Source of the DNA: Saccharum officinarum
Taxonomy: Eukaryota; Streptophyta; Magnoliopsida; Poales; Poaceae
Reading direction: 5' to 3'
Length of the DNA stretch: 64,000 nt
Assembly (NCBI GenBank): GCA_020631735.1
Contig: CM036179.1
Span: 25,845,063-25,909,062 of the forward strand
Below the pieces are notes generated by a model that did not search any database, was not told where the DNA came from, and saw only the letters and a list, made by a program, of their open reading frames with translations. Of the stretch, positions 33,840 through 45,400 are shown piece after piece (position 1 is the first letter of the stretch; every line of letters begins with the position of its first letter). The position numbers were made by a program, and so were the translations under genes.

Positions 33840-36303
33840 ATGCCACTCCGCTTGGCCGCCTGCCGCGTCTTCCTGCTCCTCGCCGCGGCCGCCGCCGCCG
33901 CAGCGGCCGAGTCCAACAGCTCCGCGAACTGCACCCTCCGTGACGGAGAAATCATCCGCGCGGCGTTCAGCCAGGTCACCAACTTCCCCTTGCCACTGCC
34001 TGGCCGCCGCGCCTGCCGCCCCGTCAGGCGGCTCCACTTCCCGTCGCGGAACCTCACGGGTGCCGTGAACTGGGCCGCGCTAGGCAACCTGACGAGCCTC
34101 CTCACCGTCGACCTCTCCAACAACTCCCTCCATGGCCACATCGACGGCAGCTCGTTCTGGCGCGCGCCGCTGCTCCGGGCCGTGGATGTCTCCCGTAACC
34201 ACCTCGAAGGCGTCCTCAGGTTCGACTACCCGAGCACGCGCCTGGCGACGCTCAACGTGTCCAGCAACCGGTTCACCTCCGTCGACAGCGTGGCCGGGCT
34301 CTCCGGCGTGGTCGCCCTCGACGTGTCGAGGAACGCCATCGGAACGGTGCCAGCGGGACTGCGGAGCCTGACGCTGGTGCGCGTGCTTAACCTGTCAGGG
34401 AACCACATGACCGGGATGTTCCCCGTCGACCTGCCGCCTCTCGGCGGTCTCCAGGTCTTGGACATCTCGCACAACAACTTCTCCGGCGCGGTTGACGCCG
34501 CCACCGTCCTTAAGTTCGGCAATTCCTCCTTCGTCCAAGCCGGCAACGCGTTGCGAGTGATCGAGGACATCGCTCCGGCGCCGGAGCCGGCGCCGTCGTC
34601 TAATGGCGGAAACAGGCACAAACGTGCGGTCACCATAGCGCTAGTCTCAGTCGGCGCGGCGGTGACCGCAGCCGCGCTGGCGTTCTTAGCCGCGTGCGTG
34701 GCGTGCGCCATGACGCGTCGCTGGAAGAAGAAGAAGAAGAAGGACAAGGACGGGAAAACAGCGGTGTGGGAGGACGACGAGGTGGTGGTGGGGGCGGTGA
34801 AGGTGGCCGCCGCGGCGCCGGTGGTGGTGCTGGAGCGGCCGCTGATGGAGCTGACGCTGGCGGACCTGGCCGCGGCCACGTCCGGGTTCGGGCGCGAGTC
34901 GCAGCTCGCGGACACGGGCGGCCGCAGCGGGGCCGCGTACCGCGCCGTGCTCCCTGGGGACCTCCACGTCGTCGTGCGCGTCGTGGAGGGCGCCGTGGCT
35001 GGAGTTGCGGAGGACGCCGACGCCGCCGCCACGGAGGCCGGGTTCCGGGAGCTTGCACGGCTCAGGCATCCAAACATTCTCCCGCTCCTTGGTTACTGTA
35101 TTGCAGGTCAGCTTCATACTCCTATCAAACTAATTTCGTTTACCAGGCAGTAGTAAATTAAGAAGAACATATGGTCATCCTATTCTTGTCAAGATTGTAC
35201 AAATTTTTAATAAAACTGATTAATAGTATCACCTTATACATGAACCAAAGTATGCTGGTATATATATAAATAAATATCAAGAGTCCAAGACGACAGAGAG
35301 TAACTGAAAACAACATAGAAGTGACAGCAGGGGCCACCGGGAAGTTGCATTTGTCATTTAAGTCAAACTGCCTTCTGGAAACAAGAATAAAGTAGCAGCG
35401 CTCACTGTTAGTTGTCACATACTCCTGTTATCCTAGACGACTGCAGAGATATTCCAGAAACTGGATAGTAAATTAGCATAATGAATCAGCGAGAGCTGAA
35501 CATTCTGCTGCTGCATCTTCTTCTTCCTATCAGAAGGACAGCTGAACATACTTTGGTCATTAGTCATTACGATCATCATTCTGATCTTTGGATTTTTATG
35601 TATACATACAACAACAGGGAACCAAAAACTTGTGCTTTACGAGTACATGGAGAAAGGTGACCTTCACCGGTGGCTCCACGAGCTACCAGTGGGGAGCATG
35701 GACACCGAGGACATCTGCATAGACACAATGGAAGCCATCGAGGACAGAAAGCCCGCGGGCGACTGGCCGACTCGGTACCGGATCATCCTGGGCATCGCCC
35801 GAGGGCTCGCGTTCCTGCACCAGGGGTGGGCAGGGGCAGCAGGGTCCGGCTCCGGCCGGCGGCCCATCGTGCACGGCCGCCTGGTGCCGACCAACATCCT
35901 CCTGGGCGACGACATGGAGCCCCGGATCTCGGACTTCCTGCACGCCGGCAGCAGCAGCGACGAGACGTCGACGCCGGCGAGCGACGTGTACCGCTTCGGC
36001 ACGCTGGTGTTCGAGGTGGTGACGGGGCAGGCGCGGTGGAGCGACGCGTCGACCACGAGCTGGGCGCGCGGCGTGATCCGGAACCGCAAGGGCCTCAACC
36101 TCGTGGACGACCGGCTGCGGGACGAGACGGCGGGGACGGAGGCGGAGAAGGAGATGGCCGAGTGCCTGCAGGTGGGGTTCCTCTGCACGGCCGGCGCGCC
36201 GGAGAAGAGGCCCACCATGCAGCAGGTGGTGGGCCTGCTCAAGGACGTCAGGCCGCCGGCGACTGCCGGAGGAGTGCCGCCGCTCGGGCCGCTGGACTCA
36301 TGA
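33840..36303 (+). CDS. LRR receptor-like protein kinase, probably catalytically inactive
   Basis: Two exons, 33840-35106 and 35618-36303, are joined at GYCIAG/NQKLVLYEYM (donor CAG/GTCAGC, acceptor CAACAG/GGAACC) to give 650 residues. The order is: signal peptide (1-23, ending in an alanine run), Cys-containing N-cap, about six leucine-rich repeats (65-220), a Pro/Ala linker, one transmembrane segment (263-290), a lysine-rich cytoplasmic stop and a kinase-like domain (about 340-640). Key catalytic residues are missing. The ATP-binding Lys position reads VVR (Arg380), the glycine loop is degenerate, the HRD loop reads HGRLVPTN (508-515) and DFG reads DFL (528-530). Its overall form matches the small plant group containing Arabidopsis At2g24230 and At5g58150, annotated as probably inactive. 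It probably acts at the plasma membrane as a co-receptor or scaffold. The 511-base intron lies within the kinase domain. Confidence 0.88.
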
Positions 36304-36529
36304 TGCAGTGTAGTGATGAGCGCACGCGGCCACGCGCGCGAGTTGGATGTGGTGGTAGCTGGAGAGTAGCAGCAAGCACGGAGACGGAGCACTGCAGGCT
36401 GCTTTTTCGCACGGTAGCTCACAAATCCAAGAAGATTCGTGGTGATTTTTGAGGCAGGGAGATACCGCTCCTGTGCGCGGCTTTTTGAGGGGCCCTTTGA
36501 CCTTTGTTGGGTTGTGTTGTTTCCATCTT

Positions 36530-36745
36530 GGTCTCGTTTAGATTGTAAATTTTTTCAACTTCAGCTATTGTAGCACTTTCGTTTGTATTTAACAATTAGT
36601 GTTCAATCATGGACTAATTGGGCTCAAAAGATTCGTCTCGTGATTTACTACCAAACCGTGCAATTAGTTATTTTTTTACCAACATTTAATGCTCCATGTA
36701 TGTGTAAAAAAAAACTTGGAATTCGGAAGGGAAGAGAACGAGGCC
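36530..36745. mobile_element. MITE-like element downstream of the receptor-like kinase gene
   Basis: The ends GGTCTCGTTTAGATTG and (reverse complement) GGCCTCGTTCTCTTCC are weak inverted repeats. The body (CAATTAGTGTTCAATCATGGACTAATT... region) resembles a very common grass MITE that ends in GGCCTTGTTTAG. A target-site duplication is not clear. Confidence 0.45.
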
Positions 36746-37541
36746 TTGTTTTCGTTGAAGGTAGGATGACACTTTTATTGGTTGGTACGAACAGCAGCTT
36801 TGCTTGTGGCGGCAGGACTACTGTTGGAGTGGTTGTCATTAAACACGAGGTGCCTGGAGCGAGAGTTCGTTTTGATTGCACCAACATATTGACACATTCT
36901 ATACTTTTTGTCTTCACCGGACTGGAGAGCGCCCACTGTCACATACAGTACGTCAGGGCATTCCATCTTCGTTTCCAACTTGGCAACTTCCAGGCACTAT
37001 CTAGGTCCATAGAAGAATATAACTATGGTATCCTCATCTGTTAAAATAGTTCAAATTTAATCAAGTTTAGAGCAAATAGTATCCACATTTATATCTTCAA
37101 ATAAATTTATTATGAAAAAATATATTTATAATTAATCTAATAATATTTATTTTATATTATAAACATTAATAATTTCTCTTAAAACTTTGGTCAAACATGG
37201 AATCATTTGATTTCTCGAAATGTGAGAATTGTTTTCTTTTGTAGACAAAGAGAATACACAATAATATAGATCTTTCATAGAAGATTTTATCTTCTTTTTT
37301 GTATTATTATTAGTGGAACGCATAAACGATCCATAAATAGCATAATATATTGTTTACGCGAATAACCTCAACATATTCTAGGTATTTGAAAATAGACATG
37401 TGTACTTAAGTCAAACCCTTCAAATAGTTTGACTCCGTTGATTCCTACAGTATATAGAATATAATTGTGTGTGAACAAAGGAAGCAGTACACTGCAAGTG
37501 CCGTTGCCTCGAAGTCATCCCAGTAGCTAATTAATCATCCC
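36746..37541. other. AT-rich intergenic sequence
   Basis: No gene is recognised. A frame crossing the MITE into this region has no domain. The AT-rich block 37040-37440 may be a scaffold-attachment-like or old MITE sequence, but nothing specific supports that. Confidence 0.4.
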
Positions 37542-37549
37542 ATTACAAC

Positions 37550-38184
37550 CTATGTTGCGCGGATACTTCTGAGAGGTGCAGTATCCGTATCCGATACGTA
37601 TCGGATACCAATACTCTTTGGATACACGCCAGATACGTATCCCAGCCGCACTAAGAAAACTGGATACTTTATGGTTGGGATACTCGTATCCAATACGGTT
37701 GTGTCAACTTAGATACTGCCAAAAACTAGAAAACAGCCTATGTAGCCTGACTATCGTGAAAAGCAATTAGCTCTTCTATTCTCATATCGTTACCTAGCTG
37801 TCATAATATGTGATTCCCTTAGGTCAGACGTAAGTTTGAATCCACTTCGCCAATAGGAAATGGTAAAACTACCTAAAAGAGGTTGTTAAGGTTTGAGGAG
37901 AGATTAAGCGTCCAAATAACTTCTTTTATGCAAGTTTCTTGGTTTTTTTTATTTTTTTTACTTTTTGAATCAAATAATGTGTTGCATAATTTGCTTTGAA
38001 GCTGCTAAGTTTTAAGTTAAAACTGTCTAGATAACTACTTTTAGCTTGTAATTCATATATATAATAATTATTATATTAAAACATATTAGGCGTATCCCTG
38101 TGTCGGTGTTTTTCGAGAGATGACGTATCCGCGTATCCGATACGTATCGTATCCAATACTCGTATCCGTATCTCGACAACGTAG
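37550..38184. mobile_element. Non-autonomous hAT-like element, 635 bp
   Basis: It is flanked by a perfect 8-bp duplication ATTACAAC (37542-37549 and 38185-38192). The termini are CTATGTTGCGCGGATAC and (reverse complement) CTACGTTGTCGAGATAC. Both ends carry clusters of GATACGTATC and CGTATCC motifs, i.e. subterminal repeats. There is no transposase frame. Eight-base target duplications are the mark of the hAT superfamily. Confidence 0.8.
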
Positions 38185-38192
38185 ATTACAAC

Positions 38193-39479
38193 ACATGAGA
38201 CACTGGATTTTATTCGTGGTATCTATATATCGTGATCATATGGATGGAGTGTCAGGGAAGGAGTTGAACACATAACTGTTGCCGAGATGGCGACTGATTG
38301 CGACTATGATTGGACGGAACGATGACTGGTTGCTTTTGTGTAACTTTTTTTTGTTTCTTTTATTAGTTGAAATGCCATGTAGGCTCACAAGAGTCAATAG
38401 ACTCTCGTCACGTTATAGTGACGGTTCTGTTACTGTCCGGCTTTTCCAGAATGGAAAAAGACAAAGCAGGAACGGATCGAAGGGCGTGTTAATTGGCGTG
38501 AATATTACTTCCTCCGTAGTTATATTAGAAATGCTAAGATAGATTATGAGATAAAACAAATGATGCATGTAGTCCTCCTTTAATATATTTGAGCCTGTTG
38601 GTAGACACTAATGCATGATATGTATGCATCAATGCATGTGATTGGTGATTTAGGAGAATTAATTCATTTGAAATATCCTATAATTTGATTTGAAACAAAT
38701 TTTAAATAATCAAGTACCTTATAGTATTTTAGAACGCAAATTTTAGATCAATTGACATCATCAATATATATAACTAGAAACTTTATAAGGAGTATAAACC
38801 TATTTTGGCAACCAAAAAAACCTCACAGCTAAAGCCTAGATCCGCCACGGGTGCCACTGATACGAGCGGCCGAGCAGGCGCGTAACATTCTTTCCTCTTT
38901 ATGGACCATTTTTTGAGTATACATCACGTATATGCTAGTGGCAGCAACCATGTCATTAACACCCGATCGAATGTTTTTTTCCATTATAAAGGGTCTGTTC
39001 TTCGCTTGCTTCTACTAAAGGATGGATGATGCTGCAACTGTAAACTTATGCAACACTGTGTGCACTTGCAAGCTATAGATGCATGCCCACTCAATGGCGG
39101 ATCCAGGATTGAAAACATGTGAGGCCAGAGCTTATTGATTTTAGATTTAGATAGAATAAACAGTTTTTTTCAGTTGAGAAAAATACTACACCGTGATACA
39201 AATGTCCTACTTGAAGGAGAAAAATGTTCTACGTGATAAAACAGGTTTAAATATTTTTAGTTGCTTAAGGTATAGAAAACACCACCATCAATTTGTTTAG
39301 TTGCTTATTAAGGTACAGATAACACCTCCATCAATTATACCATATATCCTTTTTCGCCTTTACACCTCTCACAATCATTTCAACATCTTGGACAATAAAG
39401 TCATGCATAAACGGGTTTCAATTTAATCTGTTGAAATTGAAATAGCAGATTCGCTACTCGATATGTTCAAACTAACATT
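38193..39479. other. Intergenic, old transposon fragments only
   Basis: No gene seen. TACTTCCTCCGTAGTTATATTAG near 38509 resembles one end of a Stowaway MITE. ATGGCGGATCCAGGATTG near 39095 resembles one end of the Mutator-like MITE found at 50158. Partners for both ends were not found. Confidence 0.45.
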
Positions 39480-39481
39480 TA

Positions 39482-39991
39482 CTCACTTCGTCCTAATATA
39501 TAAGCATAACTAATTTTTATTCTAGTATCATAATATAAGGCGTGCTCTTTTTAGACGCACGTATAACGATACAGTAGTACTGGTGTTAGAGCAACCACAA
39601 TGTTTGCCATAAGATAGTTCATAGAATTAAAATATTTATTATCAGGTAGCTGAAACATTGTGAGACCAGTTCATAGGGTAGTCTATAGCAAAAGATACCC
39701 ATAAGGAATAAAAAATATTACTTTTTCTCACTCCTCCCTCTCTCTTTCTTGGTTTTGTATAGGATTGTAAAGAGAACTAATTTTTTATCTCATATGGGAC
39801 CAATTTTATGGATTACTTGTTGGCTGAAACATTATGAAGACAACCATAACTATAGTTCACTGACACAAAAGTTGTTCATATGGACTACTTAGCCCATATA
39901 CATTGTGGTTGCTCTTAAGAGAGAGAATTAAATATGTTTCTTGATCTTTAAACCAGAGATAGTTACGCCTTATATACCAGGACGAAGGAAC
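39482..39991. mobile_element. Stowaway (Tc1/mariner) MITE, interrupted
   Basis: The left end CTCACTTCGTCCTAATATAT and the right end (reverse complement) GTTCCTTCGTCCTGGTATAT are flanked by TA dinucleotides (39480-39481 and 39992-39993). Internal arms with ATATAAG...GTTACGCCTTATAT fit the Stowaway consensus. A Tourist MITE at 39589-39914 splits it into two arms of about 107 and 77 bp. Confidence 0.7.
39589..39914. mobile_element. Tourist MITE nested in the Stowaway, 326 bp
   Basis: It has perfect 15-bp terminal inverted repeats, GAGCAACCACAATGT, flanked by TTA on both sides (39586-39588 and 39915-39917), which is the PIF/Harbinger target signature. The interior includes a CTCACTCCTCCCTCTCTCTT stretch. 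It has no coding capacity. Confidence 0.88.
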
Positions 39992-39993
39992 TA

Positions 39994-40690
39994 GTTGCCA
40001 ACTACTGTCATATGTACTTGATTTCAAGCTAAAGCATGGCCTCGCTGCAATGCTTCATCTGCTGGTGGTTTGAGGCACCTGCCATGTACCTTTAGTCGCA
40101 AAATCCATATCATATAATACGCTTTAGCAGTAGCACTGCGTTGGTAGCTGTCTGATCATCAATAGGCAGGGTGTGCGTCTCGCGCTCCATGCAAGTTGCT
40201 CAACACCTACAACTCTTGTAACTGACATTTACCTCCTCTTAACGAAAAATGCGCCCAAGTTGCGTGTTCGCGAAAAAAAATTCACATGGAAAATCTAATA
40301 AAATCAGAAAACCATGAATTACCTGTAACTTGTAAGAAATAAAGGATGATGGTTTTTATGGCTGATAAGCTACTACGGTTGTTTTGTTGTGAGAGAAAAA
40401 TACTGTACCATGGCTCATAAGCCGGACTGATAAGTTCAAGCGAATAAGGCATAAAACTATTACATGTTCTCTCATAGATAAGGGACATTTTGGATTGCAC
40501 TCAGCTGATCAATTTAAACAACGATTCGAATCTACCTTTTGTCGTATATCCAATTTATTTTGGAAATTTTTAACGGTATTAGTATGTTTGACATATTACT
40601 GCAAAGGATAAGAGTAGTAAATTTTACTTTTGAAACTGTGTTGGCAGTTGGTATACAGTCTATGTAATTGTATACTTCTATGTTGATCTC
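39994..40690. other. Intergenic, no gene seen
   Basis: AT-rich. The segment 40350-40450 (GGCTCATAAGCCGGACTGATAAG) resembles part of the MITE family seen intact at 49979-50107, but its ends are not defined. Confidence 0.4.
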
Positions 40691-40693
40691 TAA

Positions 40694-41469
40694 CCGTATG
40701 TTTGGTTTGAGAGTTTTGGTGGCTTGGAATGGGTCGAACCCAGATGAACCCGTGTTTGGATGGGGGATCGAGTGGAACTGGGTCGACCCGGGTTGGCATA
40801 TTCCCCTTAGATGCGAGTTGGCGTGGTCCGCTCAAATCGAGGGGATGAGCTTGACCCACATAGATGTCGTTTCCTTCGTCTCGCAGGGCGACTGGGCGAC
40901 GCGGGTGCTCGGGAAGGTGTGGCGGGCACGGGCGAGCTCGATGAGTTGGCGGCCGGAGCAAGGCAGCATACGGGGCGAGGCTCGGGGCAGGGTGCGACGG
41001 CCAGAGCAGGGCAGCGCAAGGGCGGAGCCATGGCGGTCGGAGCAGGGCAACGTAGGAGCGGAGCCATGGAGGCATAGGCGCGGGGTGCGACGGCCGCCAG
41101 GGCGAGGCTCGGCCCTCCGGCCATGGCGGTGCGGGTGTGGGGCGCTGGCTGCCAGGGCACGTTTCAGCCATGGCGCGGGGCAAGCTGCGGCCCCCAACCA
41201 TGGTGGCTTTGGGGCGAGCGGCGACACATGCTCAGTTGAGGTGAGGAAGAAGATAACGTGGGAAAGAGGCCAACAGGTGAGCCCCACTAATAGTTCAGTT
41301 AACGGTGTGAAAGTGCTATCCATTCCATTCTTCCTCACCCTTCCAACCAAACAAAAAAAAAACTAATTCAACCTAACCCCTTAACCAAATATAAGATGGG
41401 TTCAACCCAACCCAAAAAAACTGGGTTGGATCCATCTCAACCCACGTGGTTCCTAAACCAAACACACGG
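40694..41469. mobile_element. PIF/Harbinger-like element with a GC-rich interior, 776 bp
   Basis: The terminal inverted repeats are CCGTATGTTTGGTTT and (reverse complement) CCGTGTGTTTGGTTT. TAA is duplicated on both sides (40691-40693 and 41470-41472). Subterminal CAACCCA/TGGGTT-type motifs sit at both ends. The middle (about 40880-41210) is strikingly GC-rich and made of degenerate repeats such as GGAGCAGGGCA and GGAGCCATGG, unlike the AT-rich surroundings. It yields long proline- and arginine-rich frames on both strands, which I regard as composition artefacts. No transposase is seen. Confidence 0.75.
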
Positions 41470-41894
41470 TAAAATACTAAAACACCACTTTTTAGTGACC
41501 GGTGGAAACATTTTTTTTATTACCATCACCATTGTCTGAACCGTAGTACAATGCTGCAACGACTCAAGAAGCATGATGACGAGTCTGTCTTGCCTCTTAT
41601 ATAGTCTTACGCCACAGGGAGTATGACCTGGTAATTGCTTTGCTCGTACGTTCTTTATTTTTCAACGTCTACATTTAATTCATATAACTATCTGTATAAT
41701 TTTCTACTCCTTTGGTCCTAAACTAGGTTAATTTAGTTTTGTCTTAAGTCAACCTTATCTAACTTCAATCATTTTTTAGAAAAAAAATAAATAACATCCA
41801 TAATTTAATGAAACTAGCTAGTTTGATGTTGGTGTATTTTTTACATGGTTAATCTTTGAGAAATTTGATTCAGAAAACTAAAAAAAATCTATAA

Positions 41895-42253
41895 GGCCCA
41901 TTTTAGATCCTTGGAATTGAATTCATTCTAATAATTATAATTTAGAACAGATTAATTAAGCTAATATGGTTGTATATGGAATATATTTGTATATTATTAT
42001 TAGCCATATAAGGGAGATACTTATACGTTGCATTTCTATTGTAGAGAAGTGAGTTAAAGAGCATGCCATAAATTGCAAATTAGAAATATAGCATGGTGAT
42101 TTATAGAATTAATTTTCATCTCTCCCTCTATGAATTTGATATATGCCTATATGTGAGCTTAGAAAAGCTGTGGAATGTCAAATTCCAAACCAAATAGCCT
42201 AATCCATTAAGTAGATTCCAATTTCTCCAAAATGAAGGGATCCAAACGGGTCA
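41895..42253. mobile_element. MITE-like element, about 360 bp
   Basis: The ends GGCCCATTTTAGATCCTT and (reverse complement) TGACCCGTTTGGATCCCTT are imperfect inverted repeats of a type common in grasses. The interior is AT-rich with no frame. The target-site duplication is unresolved. Confidence 0.45.
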
Positions 42254-42443
42254 ATTTCAAATGGAGGGCTTGCTAATTAATGTCCTTTGTTTTCTTTGTG
42301 TGAGAGAGTTCATGTCCTTGCTTTGAACAGTATTAGTGGCTACATATTGGCACCATACCTAGGATGTTGACCTCAATTGATATTGTGTTCACATGGCTAC
42401 AGATGTACAATTAGCATTACCCGGGTCTGTTTGATCCTTTGGG

Positions 42444-44427
42444 TGGAAGGTCTTGATGGTTAGAGGGGGGTGAATAGCCTTTTAAAATTTTCTACAAAGA
42501 CAAGCTAAACAAGTTTATCAATATAACAAATAGCGAGATGCGAGTTTTGCTTAGCCTACGGGGTGTTTGCAAGCCACCTATCCAAAACACAATTCTAGTA
42601 GTTGCACTCAACCGCACAAGTTAAACCGAGAAGGTAACTACAACTACAACTAGCAAGCTACACAAAAGAGCTACTCTAGCAAAGCTAACTAGCTAGCAAA
42701 GATAACTAAGAAAGTAATGCGGAGTTGAGTTAGGAGAGTTTCACCGAGGGGCGAAGTAATGAGCCAACCAATATGATCAACAATGAATACCAAGATAACC
42801 GAACACCGGGATCAACCAATCACAATATGAAAGTGATGACACGAAGATTTATCCCGAGGTTCACGTGCTTGCCGGCACGCTAGTCCCCGTTGTGTCCCTC
42901 TTCACCACGTGGTTCGGTGGCTAATCGGTCTCACACCGAGCCTCTCAAAAGGCGCCACAAGAACCTACCAAATGGCAAAAGGTTGCAATGACATGAGCAA
43001 TTTACTAACGTTGCCTTTGGCGCTTCGCCGAGGTAGGCACAAACCCCTCACAATCACCGGAGGTGGCCAAGAACAATCACCAACTCTTGCCAACGCCTCC
43101 AAGCTGCTCCAAGTCGTCTAGGTGGCGGCAACCACCAAGAGAAACAAGAATCCCGCAGCAAATCAACCACCAAGTGCCAACTAGATGCAATCTTACAGTG
43201 CAAATGCACTTGGATCACTCAATCTCACATCGAATATGCAAAGAAACAAGAGAGATGAGTGGGAGGGGAGTTGCTTAGCTCAAAGTGCTCACAAGTATGT
43301 CAAATGTTCGAGCAAGAGAGCCTTGAGCCGGCCAATGAGTATTTATAGACGTACCCCTTCGAAAAGAGCCGTTAGAAACTTAAACAGCCGAAATCGCGTT
43401 GACCGGACGCGCTGGTCCAACTGACCGGACGCGCCGATCGCACAACGGCTAAGTCGCGAAGCACTGACCGGACGCGCTGGTCCAACTGACCGGACGCGCC
43501 GGTCGCACAACGTCTAACTGCGTAGCAATGACCGGACGCGCTTGACGCGCAGACCGGACGCGCTGCAAACGACCGGACGCGCTGGTCCCGTGACTGACCG
43601 GATGCGCTGGTCAAGCCTGAGCAGCGCACAACAACACGATGACCGGACGCGCTGGAGAAATGACCGGACGCCACAGGACCAGCGTCCGGTTAGAGTCCAG
43701 TAAGCTCCCTGAACGACCGGACTCGTCCGATCGACTGTGACCGGACGCGCTTCGCGTCCGATCATCAAACTGAAATACGCGCAGACACTGAACACTGACC
43801 GGACGCGTCCGGTCATGCAAAGACCGCGTCCGGTTCAGCGTCCGGTCACCTCTGTGACCTCCGTTCGCCTTCGTTTCTTTTCCGGACTTCCAGCGTAGTG
43901 GAAAATAGTCGTTTCAACTCCTCGAAAACGCCTGAATCCCGCCTCGCAAGCTCGGCGGGAGGGAGAGAGGACCCCAAACCCTCTCTACCGCTCAAACTCC
44001 ACCGCCTTCGCAAACGTGCTAACACCACCAAGTGATCTCGTCATGTGTGAGTGTGTTAGCATTTTCACAATCATTTTTCGAGGCGATATTAGATCTATCT
44101 AAATGCATATAATTATGAAATGCACACCTAGAGGCACTTAGGAGTTAAATAGCCGCGTCATTTCCCTCTTTATAGTACGGCTATCTATCCTATAATGTAA
44201 CCACACCCACTAGGTGTCTTGGTTACTAAAACACAACCCTTAAGCATATACCTTTGCCTTGATCACGTAGGGTTGCGTCCAAATCCAAGTGTGGCCATCA
44301 TGATCACCATGTCCGTCTTGCCACCAACCATGGAATGTACTAATCCTCATATGCTACATACAACTTAGGCATAGGATTAGTACTTAGGCATTGTCACTAA
44401 TTGCCAACACCAAACATAGGACTTTCA
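42444..44427 (-). mobile_element. Solo copia LTR, reversed, 1984 bp
   Basis: On the minus strand it begins TGAAAGTCCTATGTTTGG and ends with the counterpart of the copia LTR end (...CTAACCATCAAGACCTTCCA). It is flanked by a perfect 5-bp duplication TTGGG (42439-42443 and 44428-44432). There is no internal region, so it is a solo LTR formed by recombination between the two LTRs of a former element. It is clearly diverged from the LTRs at 10411 and 19227 but keeps the same plan: a GACCGGACGCG array (43395-43850) just upstream of a TATA box (43337-43348, minus strand). It sits inside older sequence resembling a grass MITE. Confidence 0.93.
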
Positions 44428-44432
44428 TTGGG

Positions 44433-45400
44433 CCAACAACTTGTTGCTAAATAGCACTTGAGAATCTAAACAGGAGGGCTAATGGATGGGCTAAAGTTTA
44501 GCCAAAGCTCCAGCTAGTTGTTAGTTGACTAGTCCATTAAACCCATCTAACAAAGGGCTAAAAGTGCTATAGGTATTAAAAGTTATATATATCCTTTGTT
44601 CTCTCTCCTCTCCCTCTGCTGCACCTATAGCCATCCTGCGCTACACCTATAGCCTGCCTCTGCCACCATGACCAGCCTTCGACGCATCAGTTGCCGCACG
44701 GTAGTCCATCCTTGGACGCCTCCAACCTCGCTGCTACCCTGGCCATGGCTCCCTGCCGCCATCTATTCTAGGTGGAGGTCTCCTAGGCACTAGATCCATG
44801 CCGCCATCAAGCGCTAGTTGGAGGGTGCCCCAGCCTCCAACTAATTGAGCATCAAGAGCCTCCACCGTCATCCTGCCTTCGACCCCAATCGTGGCCCCCG
44901 TTCGCCTCCACCTTCCGAGACTCAATCCATCGAGCGAGCGTTGTGCGCCATCGACCCCGGATGCGGCCCCACTTTCTGCCTCTACTTTGGACGAGCATCA
45001 GTCGTCTGACGCCATGTTTGCCTCTACGTTAGGAGTTCTATTCATGTAGGTGAAGAGAGAGAAAGAGAAATGAGGGGACAAAGACAAGAGCATCGTTATC
45101 TTTCTGACAATGATCCATACAACTATTACCAAACAATCCAAATAGGTAAGGGCTAATTTTAGTTGATTAATTTTTTAGTCAGAGCTAACAACTAGTCTCG
45201 GTCTATCCGGCAATGCTAGCACCCGAACGTCTAGACGGACACCCGTGTTTGGATGCCCGCGCTGCAATCTCGTTTCCCATGCTCGGGCCAGCATGCCCCT
45301 GCCCGAGCATGCATTTCGCATGCCCATGCAGGGCCCATGCCGCCAGACCCCGCGCACGTAGGGACCGCTCGCGCCCCCTCTGCTTCTCACGCGCATTGCA
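44433..45400. other. Intergenic, MITE-like and GC-rich sequence
   Basis: The part from 44433 to about 45190 has GGGCTAAAGTTTAGCC and GCTAATTTTAGTTGATTAA motifs like a known grass MITE type, but I could not fix its ends. The part from 45190 to 45400 is GC-rich and borders the array that follows. No gene is supported. Confidence 0.4.

Noticed and set aside
34226..35117. Long minus-strand frames under exon 1 of the receptor-like kinase gene
   Set aside because: They are shadows of the GC-rich plus-strand exon. The plus frame has the signal peptide, LRRs and transmembrane segment.
40320..40450. A possible second copy of the MITE seen at 49979-50107
   Set aside because: Only part of the interior is similar. 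Neither end nor a target-site duplication could be located.
40596..41366. Pro/Arg-rich frames on both strands in the PIF/Harbinger-like element
   Set aside because: Low-complexity GC-rich repeats with no start context or domain; kept only as a possible captured sequence.
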